Shown piece after piece: positions 19,238 through 29,200 of a stretch of 47,468 nt of DNA. The stretch is from Pontibacter silvestris (GTDB lineage: Bacteria; Bacteroidota; Bacteroidia; Cytophagales; Hymenobacteraceae). The DNA is taken from positions 1 to 47,468 of the forward strand of contig NZ_JAJJWI010000027.1 in assembly GCF_020907275.1 (NCBI RefSeq), given 5' to 3'. Below the pieces are notes generated by a model. That model worked only from the letters and a program-made list of their open reading frames with translations, was not told the DNA's origin and did no database searches. Made by a program: the position numbers and the translations under genes. Numbering within the stretch: the stretch's first letter is position 1; every line of letters starts with the position of its first letter.

Positions 19238-20584
19238 TTATTGTACAGTAGTAAGCTTCCCTTTGCCTTCCATGTAATCTAAGGTAAGGTTTGTAAGCGT
19301 CTTTACACCCAGTTTCATGCCGCTGTCATCAATGTAAAAGTCAGGGGTATGATGTGGGGCTACTTCGTCAGGTTTTTTGCCTTTGGGCATACCGCCTAAA
19401 AAGAGGAACAGCCCTGGTATTTTTTCCTGGTACGCAGAAAAGTCTTCCGCACCTGTGGTAGCTTTGGCAAGCACTACGTTTTCCTGCCCGGCTGTAGCCT
19501 GCAGGGTGGGCAGCATTCGCTCTGTCAGGGCCACATCGTTAAATGTAACCGCAGTTCCTATATTGATCGTCACCTCGGCCGTGGCTCCGGCGCTTTCAGC
19601 TATTTTAGTGGCGGTAAGCTTTATCTTTTCATGTATTTTTTTCTGCATTTCAGGGTCCAGCGACCGTATAGTGCCTTCCAGTTCCACTTCTTCCGGTATA
19701 ATGTTATTGCGAACACCTCCAGTAATTCTTCCCACCGTAATAATGGCAGCTTCTTGCGTTAGTTCTGTTTGCCGGCTAATGATAGTTTGCAGTCCGTTAA
19801 CAATCTGTGAAGAAACGACAATCGGGTCAACACCATACCACGGTGTGGCACCATGTGCCTGCTTGCCTTTTACCTTAATCACGAACCTGTCAGCAGCAGC
19901 CATTGCACCTCCTGGCTTGTAGTTTAGCTTTCCTACTTCTGTCTGAGCCCACACATGCAACCCGAAGATCACTTCCGGTTTAGGTCCCTTATCCAGTACG
20001 CCCTCTTTTATCATTAAGCGAGCACCTCCTTCTTCACCTACTGGAGCACCTTCTTCTGCAGGCTGAAAGACAAACTTCACCGTGCCTTTCAAATCATTTT
20101 TCATACCTGCCAGTATCTCTGCAGCCCCCATAAGCATGGCAATATGCGTATCGTGGCCACAGGCATGCATCACGCCTACTTCCTGGCCGTTGTAGGTGCT
20201 ACGTTCTTTAGAGGCAAAAGGAACGTCTACGCGTTCTGTAACCGGCAAAGCATCCATATCCGCTCGTAAGGCTACCACCGGGCCAGGCTTTCCTCCTTTA
20301 AGTACGCCTACCACCCCGGTATGTGCTACGCCTGTTTCTACTTCCATGCCCAGGCTTTTAAGATGTGCCGCTACTTTATCGGCTGTTTTTACTTCCCTGT
20401 TGCTCAGCTCAGGGTACTGGTGAAAATAGCGCCTCCACTCAATTACCTTTGGCTCTAGTTTATCGGCCATGGAATTGGCTTTAGCTATAAGCTTGCTATT
20501 TTGTGCAAAGGCGGGAACAGCCAGTAAGCCTAGCCCTATAGTAGAAAGTAAGGTGCGTTTAAGTAAGGTAGAATTGCTTTTCAT
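19238..20584 (-). CDS. Exported M20D amidohydrolase (hippurate/IAA-amino acid hydrolase type)
   Basis: A 448-residue M20D-family enzyme with a signal peptide (1-27, VPAFAQ). All family motifs are standard: RADMDALPV (107-115), HACGHDTH (140-147) with the bridging Cys and metal-binding His, FQPAEEG with the catalytic and metal Glu, GLHVWA, and HHTPDFYIDD with the last His. The lid domain lies between about 215 and 330 (KGKQAHGATPWYGVDPI). Relatives remove acyl groups such as benzoyl, indole-acetyl or acetyl from amino acids. It is the only member of the hydrolase cluster on the minus strand here and has its own upstream region shared with susC. The substrate is unknown, but release of free amino acids fits the surroundings. 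Confidence 0.9.
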   Translation of the reverse strand: MKSNSTLLKRTLLSTIGLGLLAVPAFAQNSKLIAKANSMADKLEPKVIEWRRYFHQYPELSNREVKTADKVAAHLKSLGMEVETGVAHTGVVGVLKGGKPGPVVALRADMDALPVTERVDVPFASKERSTYNGQEVGVMHACGHDTHIAMLMGAAEILAGMKNDLKGTVKFVFQPAEEGAPVGEEGGARLMIKEGVLDKGPKPEVIFGLHVWAQTEVGKLNYKPGGAMAAADRFVIKVKGKQAHGATPWYGVDPIVVSSQIVNGLQTIISRQTELTQEAAIITVGRITGGVRNNIIPEEVELEGTIRSLDPEMQKKIHEKIKLTATKIAESAGATAEVTINIGTAVTFNDVALTERMLPTLQATAGQENVVLAKATTGAEDFSAYQEKIPGLFLFLGGMPKGKKPDEVAPHHTPDFYIDDSGMKLGVKTLTNLTLDYMEGKGKLTTVQ

Positions 20585-21272
20585 ATAGGTAAAGTTAGAT
20601 TTTTAAAATAGTTTATATTGGATTAAGCCTTTAGTAAATAATAATTACAAGGCTTTAGAAGCTATTGCTTCTTGCTTTTGTTCAGACTTGGCAAAATATT
20701 GTGGATTTAATATTAAAATCAGTCTTCGTTTAACCTCTTTTGCTAACCTGAAACTTGTTTTTGTCTTAGGGTATGAAGAATCTAAGTTTTATGGGGCTAC
20801 AGGTAAAAGAGTGTTATAAAACTATATTGCATTCATTTTACTATAAACTTAAATAAAAAATTGGTAAAAAATGCTATATTTTGTTGATTATTGATTAATA
20901 ATTTATTGATATGTATGTATTTGTGCTTGCCAAGTGTTTTGAGCATGTAATATATTACTTCTTCTCCACAGCCTTCTTCCACATCTTATATTTTTAAGCA
21001 TAAGATGAGTTTTGTAATAGTATTATGCTAACATATGCTAGCTAATGTTTAGACATTTTTATTTTATAGCTTTAATTTTAAAATAATTGTAATTAATTTG
21101 TTGCAATATTAAAAACATTATCTTATTATTGATATCAAGATCTATTTGTTTCTCTTTATTGATGGTTTTGTAATATTCCATTAGTCTTCCTTTTGCCTTG
21201 GCTTAAGCCTTTACCAGGTTCTTTAGTATAATAGTATATTTTATTATAGTACACCTTTAAAATTTACCATAT
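20585..21272. other. Long divergent regulatory region between M20D gene and susC
   Basis: These 688 bases are strongly AT-rich and hold no open frame of note. An 8-base perfect inverted repeat, catcttat (20982-20989) and ataagatg (21000-21007), and a direct repeat of tatgcta (21024-21039) lie near the middle. Both promoters must be here. The length is large for this window, which fits a regulated susC promoter. I see no sigma or anti-sigma gene and no two-component hybrid regulator nearby. Confidence 0.45.
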
Positions 21273-24200
21273 ATGAACAAATCTTTACTAACAGTAATGA
21301 TTCTTTGGCTATTGTGTGGCAGCTATGCAATGGCCCAAAGCCGGACAGTTACTGGCAAGGTTACTTCTAAAGATGATGGCTCTCCTCTTCCGGGAGTTAG
21401 TGTTGCTTTAAAAGGGACAGGAACCGGTACTGTTACGAGTATTGAAGGAGACTTTCAACTGCAAGTGCCGGAAAGTGGTGGTACTTTAGTCTTTTCTTTT
21501 ATAGGCATGTTGCAAAAGGAGGTTTCTGTAGGAAATCAGGCAACTATAAGCGTGGCTTTGGAAACAGACTCCAAACAACTGTCTGAGGTTGTTGTAACAG
21601 CACTGGGTTTTAAAGTGGATAAAGATAAACAAGGATCCACTGCCTCTGTAGTAGAGCCTGCTGCTCTGGTTCGTGGTGGAGAAACCGGTGTTATTAATGG
21701 TATATCCGGGCGGGCAGCCGGTGTGCAAATTACCAAGTCTGCCGGTGACCCTGGTGCAGGTTCTACCATTCAGATTCGTGGGCAAAATACTATCACCGGA
21801 TCAAATCAGCCCTTGGTTATAGTCGATGGTATACCTATCAGTAACTCTACGCTGGGAAGTGAAGCCGCTGGTGTTACGCAGCAGTCACGCCTAAATGACC
21901 TTAACCCGGAAGACATTGCTTCTATGCAGGTGCTTAAGGGAGCTTCAGCGGCTGCGTTATGGGGTTCCAGAGCTGCGAATGGAGTGATTGTGATTACCAC
22001 TAAAAGAGGGGCTGAGGGTAAAATGAACCTATCCTTTAGTTCATCCTTATCTTTAGACCGCCCTAACAGATTACACCCACTTCAGAATACCTACGGGCAG
22101 GGATCAAATGGCGTATATAGTCCAATTGCGGCCAATTCTTGGGGCGATAAGATTTCTGCGCGTTCTGGTGGAGAAGACGTAGTAGACATGAATGGCCCTC
22201 GTTTTGAAGCTTATAATGGACAGACCTTCTATCCGATTATTCAAAAGAATTCAACAGAGACTTACGAAGAAGAACTGGAAGATGCTGTGTTCAGAACTGG
22301 TACTTACCTGGATAATAATCTGAGTTTAAGCGGTGGCAACGAACAGGGTAATTTCTACTTTAGCCTGGGTGATCTGCGCCAGAAAGGAATACTGAACGGA
22401 ACGAGTGATTATAAAAGAACTTCTGTACGCTTTAATACACAACGGCAGTTTAATGAAATTATCAGGCTTTCAGCCAATGCCAACTACGTGCGGTCAACAT
22501 CTAACAGGGTGCAGCGAAGCAACAGCGTAAACGGCCTTTACATAGCTATGCTACGTACGCCAGCCGACTTTGACAGCCGGGGGTATATCGGTGACTATTA
22601 TGCTTCTCCTACTGCCAGTGCTATTCCGAATCGTCAGCGTGCCTATCGTAACTATTTGGGTGCAAATAATAATCCTATCTATAACAATGCTCTATGGGCT
22701 ATCAATGAGTTGACGAACCTATCAGAAGTAGACCGTTTTATTGTTAGCTCCGAACTCGTGATTAGTCCCTTGAACTGGTTTGATATTACAGCGCGTGGCG
22801 GGATTGATAGTTATACAGATCAGCGCATTACTGATTACCCAATGTGGTCTGCCAGTGCTAATGGCTTAGGGAACTTTACAGAGGAAATGTACAAGGAAAA
22901 CGAAATGAACTTTGACCTGATTGGTCGGGCTACAAAAGATTTTGGTGCTAATGTTACCAGTACATTTATTCTTGGGTTTAACGTAAATGACCGCAAGTAT
23001 TACAGATTGGGTGGTAACATGACAAACTACGTTATTGCAGATGCCCCACTTAATTTTGTAAACTCTACCCGAACCAATAATGAGCCATTCAATAACAGAT
23101 CGAACCGCCGTATGGCCCGCTTGTATTCTACGGTAAATCTTGGCTTCTATAATCAGCTCTTCCTGAATATTTCAGGTGCTGCGGAAGCTGGTTCCACGTT
23201 TGGTAGCTCATCAAGATCCACATTTTATTATCCTTCAGCAGATGTAGCCTGGCAGTTTACAGAGTTGCCGGCTTTGAGCGGCAACAGCTTTCTGTCTTTT
23301 GGTAAACTGCGTGCTTCTTACGGTATTGTTGGTATACAGCCAGAAGCTTATAGAAACACTACCACCTTTGTGGATGCATCTTTCAGCGACTGGTCTAGTG
23401 GCTTGAGTGGTGCTGGGTACGGTGGTGCTTTTGTGCAGAGTGCACGCCAGGGAGACCCTGATCTTAAGCCTGAGCGTAAGACAGAGTGGGAGTTAGGTAC
23501 CGATCTTCGTTTCCTCAATAATAAGTTATCCTTAGGTTTTACCTATTATCAGAATAAAATAGAAGACCTGTTACTGGACGTCTCTACGGCTGCTTCTACT
23601 GGCTTTACGCAGCGGTATACTAACGCTGGTACGATGGAAAACAAGGGGCTAGAGTTAGACCTGAACTACAACCTGATTCAAAACGAGGACTTTAGCTGGG
23701 ATGTATTTGCCAATGCCAGCCGTAACAAGAACCGTGTAACCGACCTGGCAGGTACTGATATTATTACATTGGGAGGTTTCAGCACTACAGCTAGTACAGT
23801 GGCCAAAGTAGGCTATTCACTTTCATCTCTGTACGGTGGTGCTTACTTACGAGATGAAACAGGTGCTTTAAGCCTTAACGCCAATGGCTTTCCGCAGGTA
23901 GCGCCGACTTTCCAGGTGCTTGGCGATCCTAACCCGGACTGGCGTGGAGGTTTTGGTACTAATCTATCTTATAAGAAGTTCTCTTTAAATGTTCTTTTCG
24001 AGACTTCTCAGGGTGGTGATATGTACGAGGGCACAAGAGGAGTTCTCTACAACTTTGGCCGTCATGCTGATGTAGCGAACGAAGTAACCCTGACACAGGA
24101 TCTGACTAACTATGCAGGAGACGTGATACCAGCAGGCAGTACCGTTCGTGGAAACATACAGGATTTTGGTGCAGGTCCAGTACTGTTAGATCAATCTTAC

Positions 24201-24500
24201 TATACTTCTATTGGCGGCGGCTTTAGCACATTGGTAGAGCAATTTGTAAGCGATGCCAGCTGGACACGCGTTCGTGAGCTTTCACTAGGCTACTCTTTAA
24301 GCTCTGAAAGCTTCCGTCAAAAGACAAAACTGCAATCTATTGACTTTACCGTTACAGCTCGCAATCCTTTCTTATGGACTGATATACAAGGTATTGACCC
24401 GGAAACTAACCTGAATGGTGTGAGCAATTCCAGAGGACAGGACTACTTTAACAGTCCTAATACCAAGTCTTTAGTTTTCAGCCTTAGATTTAATTACTAA
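21273..24500 (+). CDS. SusC/RagA family TonB-linked outer membrane protein
   Basis: A 1075-residue SusC-type transporter. The signal peptide ends at AMAQ (residue 22). Residues about 24-100 are the carboxypeptidase D regulatory-like domain (TVTGKVTSKDDGSPLPGVSV). The plug spans about 115-240 with IQIRGQNTITGSNQPLVIVD and the SusC mark KGASAAALWGSRAANGVIVI. The remainder is the barrel, ending in an aromatic residue (FSLRFNY). SusC proteins pair with a SusD lipoprotein to bind and import nutrients through TonB. Here susD follows after 17 bases. The neighbours are peptidases and amidohydrolases and no glycoside hydrolase is present, so a peptide-like cargo, as for RagAB, is more likely than a glycan (inference). 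Confidence 0.93.
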   Translation: MNKSLLTVMILWLLCGSYAMAQSRTVTGKVTSKDDGSPLPGVSVALKGTGTGTVTSIEGDFQLQVPESGGTLVFSFIGMLQKEVSVGNQATISVALETDSKQLSEVVVTALGFKVDKDKQGSTASVVEPAALVRGGETGVINGISGRAAGVQITKSAGDPGAGSTIQIRGQNTITGSNQPLVIVDGIPISNSTLGSEAAGVTQQSRLNDLNPEDIASMQVLKGASAAALWGSRAANGVIVITTKRGAEGKMNLSFSSSLSLDRPNRLHPLQNTYGQGSNGVYSPIAANSWGDKISARSGGEDVVDMNGPRFEAYNGQTFYPIIQKNSTETYEEELEDAVFRTGTYLDNNLSLSGGNEQGNFYFSLGDLRQKGILNGTSDYKRTSVRFNTQRQFNEIIRLSANANYVRSTSNRVQRSNSVNGLYIAMLRTPADFDSRGYIGDYYASPTASAIPNRQRAYRNYLGANNNPIYNNALWAINELTNLSEVDRFIVSSELVISPLNWFDITARGGIDSYTDQRITDYPMWSASANGLGNFTEEMYKENEMNFDLIGRATKDFGANVTSTFILGFNVNDRKYYRLGGNMTNYVIADAPLNFVNSTRTNNEPFNNRSNRRMARLYSTVNLGFYNQLFLNISGAAEAGSTFGSSSRSTFYYPSADVAWQFTELPALSGNSFLSFGKLRASYGIVGIQPEAYRNTTTFVDASFSDWSSGLSGAGYGGAFVQSARQGDPDLKPERKTEWELGTDLRFLNNKLSLGFTYYQNKIEDLLLDVSTAASTGFTQRYTNAGTMENKGLELDLNYNLIQNEDFSWDVFANASRNKNRVTDLAGTDIITLGGFSTTASTVAKVGYSLSSLYGGAYLRDETGALSLNANGFPQVAPTFQVLGDPNPDWRGGFGTNLSYKKFSLNVLFETSQGGDMYEGTRGVLYNFGRHADVANEVTLTQDLTNYAGDVIPAGSTVRGNIQDFGAGPVLLDQSYYTSIGGGFSTLVEQFVSDASWTRVRELSLGYSLSSESFRQKTKLQSIDFTVTARNPFLWTDIQGIDPETNLNGVSNSRGQDYFNSPNTKSLVFSLRFNY

Positions 24501-24517
24501 TACCTAATTAAGAAGAA

Positions 24518-25963
24518 ATGAAGAGAATATATAAACCAGTTGCCGTATTGATGTTAGGTTTGAGCCTTTTCTCTTGCGAAAAGATAGTTGATGATATGAA
24601 CATTGACCCTAACAACCCAACTGATGCACCAGGTGACCTGACACTTACCGGAACCCAGTTAGCCAACGTGGTGGTGCAGGAAGGTATTGCAAGCCTTTTA
24701 GTATCTATCTGGAGTGGGTACGCTACCGGCCATGACCGGCAGTGGCGTGACTATTATAACTATAACATAACGTCTGGTAACTTCGATAGCGAGTGGAACA
24801 ATGTCTTCAGAGGCACTGTCAATAATGCTCAGATCACCATAGAGAAAGCAATGGAACTGAATAATAGGAAAATGGCTGGCATAGCTAAGATTGTAATGGC
24901 TAACTCTCTGGCAACAGCCACTGAACTGTGGGGCGATATCCCTTTTGAGCAGGCTGGGAAAATAGAGGAGTTCCCTAACCCGATGTTCGAAAGCCAGGCT
25001 GATGTGTATGCTAAGTTGCTGATTTTACTTGATGATGCCATTGCGGATTTAGAATCAGGAGTAGGTACTGTTGGGGATGAAGATATTCATTTTGGCGGCG
25101 ATGCAACCAAATGGATACAGGCTGCTTATACCCTCAAAGCGCGTTTACTGACAGACACAGAGCAGTACGAGGCAGCCTATACAGCTGCAGAAAATGGGAT
25201 CAGTACGTACGAAAACTCCTTATATGCACCGCATGGTGAAATAGCCAGTGTAAACCAGAATCAGTTTTATGCCTTTCTGACGCAATCCAGGCCAGGGGAT
25301 ATCTCTGCAGCAAACGCTTACAATGTTAATTTATTAGATCCTAAGAGCACAACTTATCGTGGTAATGCAAAAACAGATGAGTCAGCAAGGTTCCTTTTTT
25401 ATTACAGACCCGACGGGGTGAATACATCTGGTGTTACAGAGCCTAACACCTCTAGTTCTGCTACAGCCAGAGGTTTCTTTGCAATGAATGCCAGTTTCCC
25501 GTTAGTTACGTATCAGGAGAATATTCTGACGCTGGCTGAAACCGCTTTAAGGTCAGGTATGGGTGTTGACCAAGCGCTGGAATATCTTAATAGCTACCGA
25601 AGCTTTCTGAGTTCAGGAGGTTATATTGACCCTACCTACGAGTCAACAGCAACATTGAAATATGAGCCTTATGTAGCAGCAGATTTTGCCGCTGGTGGAA
25701 TCGAAAATGAGGATGGTATCTCACAGGAGGATGCTTTATTAAGGGAAATTATGCAGGAGCGTTATGTTACTTTCTATGGTACACACTTAGGCTGGAATGA
25801 TGAACGCCGTACACGGGGTGAAGTATTTGGAGTAAACTTAGCACCAAATACGGGTACTGAGTTGCCGTGGCGCTTTATTTACCCACAGAATGAGCTTAAC
25901 TCTAACTTAAATGCTCCGTCAGTAGTGCCCGGTATTTTTTCAAAGTTACCTATTTATGAATAA
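24518..25963 (+). CDS. SusD/RagB family nutrient-binding outer membrane lipoprotein
   Basis: A 481-residue lipoprotein with the signal LMLGLSLFSC, giving Cys20 as the lipid anchor. The body is helical with TPR-like pairs: YAKLLILLDDAIADLESG and WIQAAYTLKARLLTDTEQYE are typical SusD segments. The C-terminal EIMQERYVTFYGTHLGWNDE and RRTRGEV match the RagB/SusD C-terminal end, where the mature protein usually closes with a hydrophobic tail (SKLPIYE here). It is the surface lid that captures the ligand for the SusC barrel. It lies 17 bases after susC and is followed by a terminator, so susCD is a two-gene operon. Confidence 0.92.
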   Translation: MKRIYKPVAVLMLGLSLFSCEKIVDDMNIDPNNPTDAPGDLTLTGTQLANVVVQEGIASLLVSIWSGYATGHDRQWRDYYNYNITSGNFDSEWNNVFRGTVNNAQITIEKAMELNNRKMAGIAKIVMANSLATATELWGDIPFEQAGKIEEFPNPMFESQADVYAKLLILLDDAIADLESGVGTVGDEDIHFGGDATKWIQAAYTLKARLLTDTEQYEAAYTAAENGISTYENSLYAPHGEIASVNQNQFYAFLTQSRPGDISAANAYNVNLLDPKSTTYRGNAKTDESARFLFYYRPDGVNTSGVTEPNTSSSATARGFFAMNASFPLVTYQENILTLAETALRSGMGVDQALEYLNSYRSFLSSGGYIDPTYESTATLKYEPYVAADFAAGGIENEDGISQEDALLREIMQERYVTFYGTHLGWNDERRTRGEVFGVNLAPNTGTELPWRFIYPQNELNSNLNAPSVVPGIFSKLPIYE

Positions 25964-25995
25964 AATACTGTTCAGCTTTTAATAGTGAGCTTATC

Positions 25996-26034
25996 AAAGA
26001 CATTGGGTAGCGGGCTTATCCAATGTCTTTTTCG
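25996..26034 (+). terminator. Rho-independent terminator of the susCD operon
   Basis: aaagacattgg (25996-26006) pairs perfectly with ccaatgtcttt (26020-26030), loop 13 bases, followed by TTC. It lies 32 bases after the susD stop codon. Confidence 0.75.
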
Positions 26035-26041
26035 CTTTACC

Positions 26042-26166
26042 TAGGCTGTGTCTGATGAGAATACCTTTTGAAGGGAAAAACCAAAACCTAAGTGTTCTCT
26101 AATTGCTCTGATGATAGAGTTAGAGACTATTTTACAATCAGATTTAGATTCATTAGACACAGCCTA
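26042..26166. mobile_element. MITE-like element with 17-base terminal inverted repeats
   Basis: TAGGCTGTGTCTGATGA (26042-26058) faces TCATTAGACACAGCCTA (26150-26166); as inverted repeats they match at 16 of 17 positions. The unit is 125 bases, or 121 if the outer TA on each side is a 2-base target duplication. The interior has no coding capacity. Size, repeats and TA ends fit a miniature inverted-repeat element mobilised by a transposase in trans; no second copy or transposase lies in the window. It sits between the susD terminator and the next gene. Confidence 0.55.
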
Positions 26167-26259
26167 AATTAATTATCTTAACACAGGTTAAACTAAGTGC
26201 CTTTGCCTGGGAGTTTTTTGCTATTTAGCTAGTCCTGTTAATCTATAAACTTTTCTATT

Positions 26260-29200
26260 ATGTATAAAAAGCTACCTCATTTAGTTCTGGCAGCAGTGTT
26301 AAGTATGGGTGCAGCTCATGCGCAACAGTTGCCAATTTCTGTTTTTAAAAATATGAAGGCTCGTAGCATTGGCCCTGCCGTAATGGGTGGCCGCATTACA
26401 GCTATTGATGCAGTGGTTAGGAACCCGGATATAATGTATGTAGGTGCCGCTTCTGGTGGTGTTTGGAAAAGCGAAAATGGTGGCGCATCATGGGCTCCAA
26501 TATTTGACAAGCAGTCAAATATTAACATAGGTTCTATTGCCATTCAGCAAAGTAACCCTAGTGTGGTGTGGGCAGGCACAGGAGAAGGAAACCCCCGCAA
26601 TTCTGTAAACATGGGAAACGGCATCTATAAAAGTGTGGATGGTGGCCTCACCTGGAAGCATATGGGGCTGGAGAAAACACATAACATTCATCGGGTCATC
26701 ATCGACCCAACCAACCCCAATGTAGTTTACGCTGGTGTTATTGGTTTGCCTTGGGGAGATCATAAAGAGCGGGGAGTCTATAAAACAACTGATGGTGGTA
26801 AAACCTGGGAACAGGTGCTTTATACAAATGAGAAGTCAGGAGTGGCTGATATGGTCATGGATCCTGCCAACCCGAGTAAGTTGGTAGTGGCTATGTGGCA
26901 GCACCGGCGTACTCCCTGGGACTTTACTTCGGGAGGGCCTGGCTCAGGTTTATATATTACCTATGATGGTGGGAAAACCTGGAAGAAGAAAGGCGAAACC
27001 GATGGATTACCTAAAGGAGACTTAGGTCGCATAGGTGTAGCCATTAGCCGTAGCATGCCTGGCCGGATTTATGCCATGGTGGAGGCCACTAAAAATGGCT
27101 TGTATCGTTCTGACGATGGAGGTGGAAAATGGACATTAGTGACAGATGAACCTTCAATTGCTACTGACAGGCCTTTCTACTACAATGAAATCTATGTAGA
27201 TTCTAAAAACGAAAATCGTATTTATAAACTCAGTGCGCCCTTGTCTTATAGCGAAGATGGAGGGAAGAGCTTTAAAGTGTTAGCTACCCCCGACCAGGTG
27301 CATTCAGATCACCAGTCTTTTTGGGTACACCCGGAGAACCCGAACCTGCTTATTGACGGAAATGACGGAGGGTTAGCGATCAGCCGTGATCATGGCAAAA
27401 CCTGGATGAACCCGGAAGGCATACCTGTAGGGCAGTTTTACCATATAAATGTGGATAACGAAGTACCATACAACATTTATGGCGGCTTACAGGACAATGG
27501 CTCCTGGGCAGGCCCTGCCTATACTTTTTACAACGGAGGCATCCGCAACTCTCACTGGCAGGCCTTAATCTTAGCAGATGGTTTTGATGTGATGCCTGAT
27601 CCGGAAGATGCCCGCTATGGGTATGCCATGTCACAAGGTGGTAACATCGTGCGCTATGACAAAGTAACAGGAGGAGCTTCTTTCGTAAAACCAACCGTTG
27701 CCGATGCAAACACCCTAGTACGCTTTAACTGGAACACTGGTATTGCCCAGGATCCTTTTGATAAAAATACCATTTATGCCGGTAGCCAGTTTGTGCATAA
27801 ATCTACAGATAAGGGGATGACCTGGAAAACCATATCAGGGGATCTTACACTAAACAATCCGGAGCACCATAAGCAGGACGAGAGTGGTGGTCTTACCTTA
27901 GATGCTACCAATGCAGAAAATCATAATACCATACTCACCCTTGCACCAAGTGCACTGCAACAGGGTGTAATTTGGGTAGGCACAGACGATGGCAATGTGC
28001 ACTTGACACGCGATGGAGGTAAGGCTTGGGTAAATTTAAGCAGCCGCATACCAAATCTACCGAAAGAAGCCTGGATTGCCCAGATCACCGCTTCGCGCCA
28101 TAACGCAGGCGAAGCCTTTGTGGTAGCTAATCTATACCGCATGGGCAGCGACTTTAATCCATACATTTATCGTACAACCGACTACGGCAAAAGCTGGACA
28201 CGTTTAGTGGACGATAAGAAAATAAAAGGTTATGCACTCTCTTTTCTACAGGACCCGACAGAGCCACACCTGATGTTTGCCGGTACCGAAAACGGTTTAT
28301 GGGTTAGTACAGATGAAGGCAAAAACTGGGCAAAGTGGGACCATGGCATACCTGCTTCTGTACCAGTGATGGACCTGGCTATTCAGGAGCGTGAAGCTGA
28401 TTTAGTGATAGGTACCTTTGGTCGCTCTGTTTATGTGCTGGATAATATCCGTCCTTTGCGCCAAATAGCAGCTACGGGTGGTAAAGTGCTAGATAAGCAA
28501 CTAGTGGCATTTGAACCTTCAGACGCTTACCTGGCGACTTACCGTGGCCCGCAAGGATATGGGAAAGATGCCGAAAGCATGTATCAGGCCGAAAATCGTC
28601 CGGCAGGTGCTAACCTTACATACTATATCAAACCGAAGCAGAGCATAACAACTTCTAAAGCTGCTGAATCCTCTAAGAAATCTAAAAAAGCTGTAAGTAA
28701 CGAGGCAGTTGCCAAAACCAAAACAGTAAAATCTGCCGTTGATACACTCTATGTAAACATCTACAATGATACCAACAAACTTATCCGGACCCTAAAACAA
28801 GTGCCGGATACTGTAATGGGAGTGCAACGTTTAAACTGGGACTTAACGGAGAAAGGTATCAGGATGCCAAGTGGTATGCTTGGCAGAAGAGGTAACGGAG
28901 AGCCTACAGGAAGTCAGGTAGTGCCGGGCCGTTTCAAGGTGGTGTTCAGTTATGCCGGCGCAAAAGATTCAACCTTCGTGAAGGTGAATCCTGATCCCCG
29001 AATGCCGTTCAACAAAGAAGCCGCTGTGGCTCGCTATGCTATGCAGGAGCGTGTAAATAAAAGTATCTCAGAGCTAACAATGGCATCCGACAGAATAGTG
29101 GAGGCTACTGAAGCTACTAATGTAGTGATGGGGCAATTGAAGAACAAAAGCGGGAAAGAGTATGAAGAGCTTCGTCGAGCTACTTTAGCCATGCAGGACT

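Noticed and set aside
20700..21272. Bacteroidota-type promoter (TTG and TAnnTTTG) upstream of susC
   Set aside because: I searched by eye and found only partial matches in very AT-rich sequence, not enough to place a promoter.
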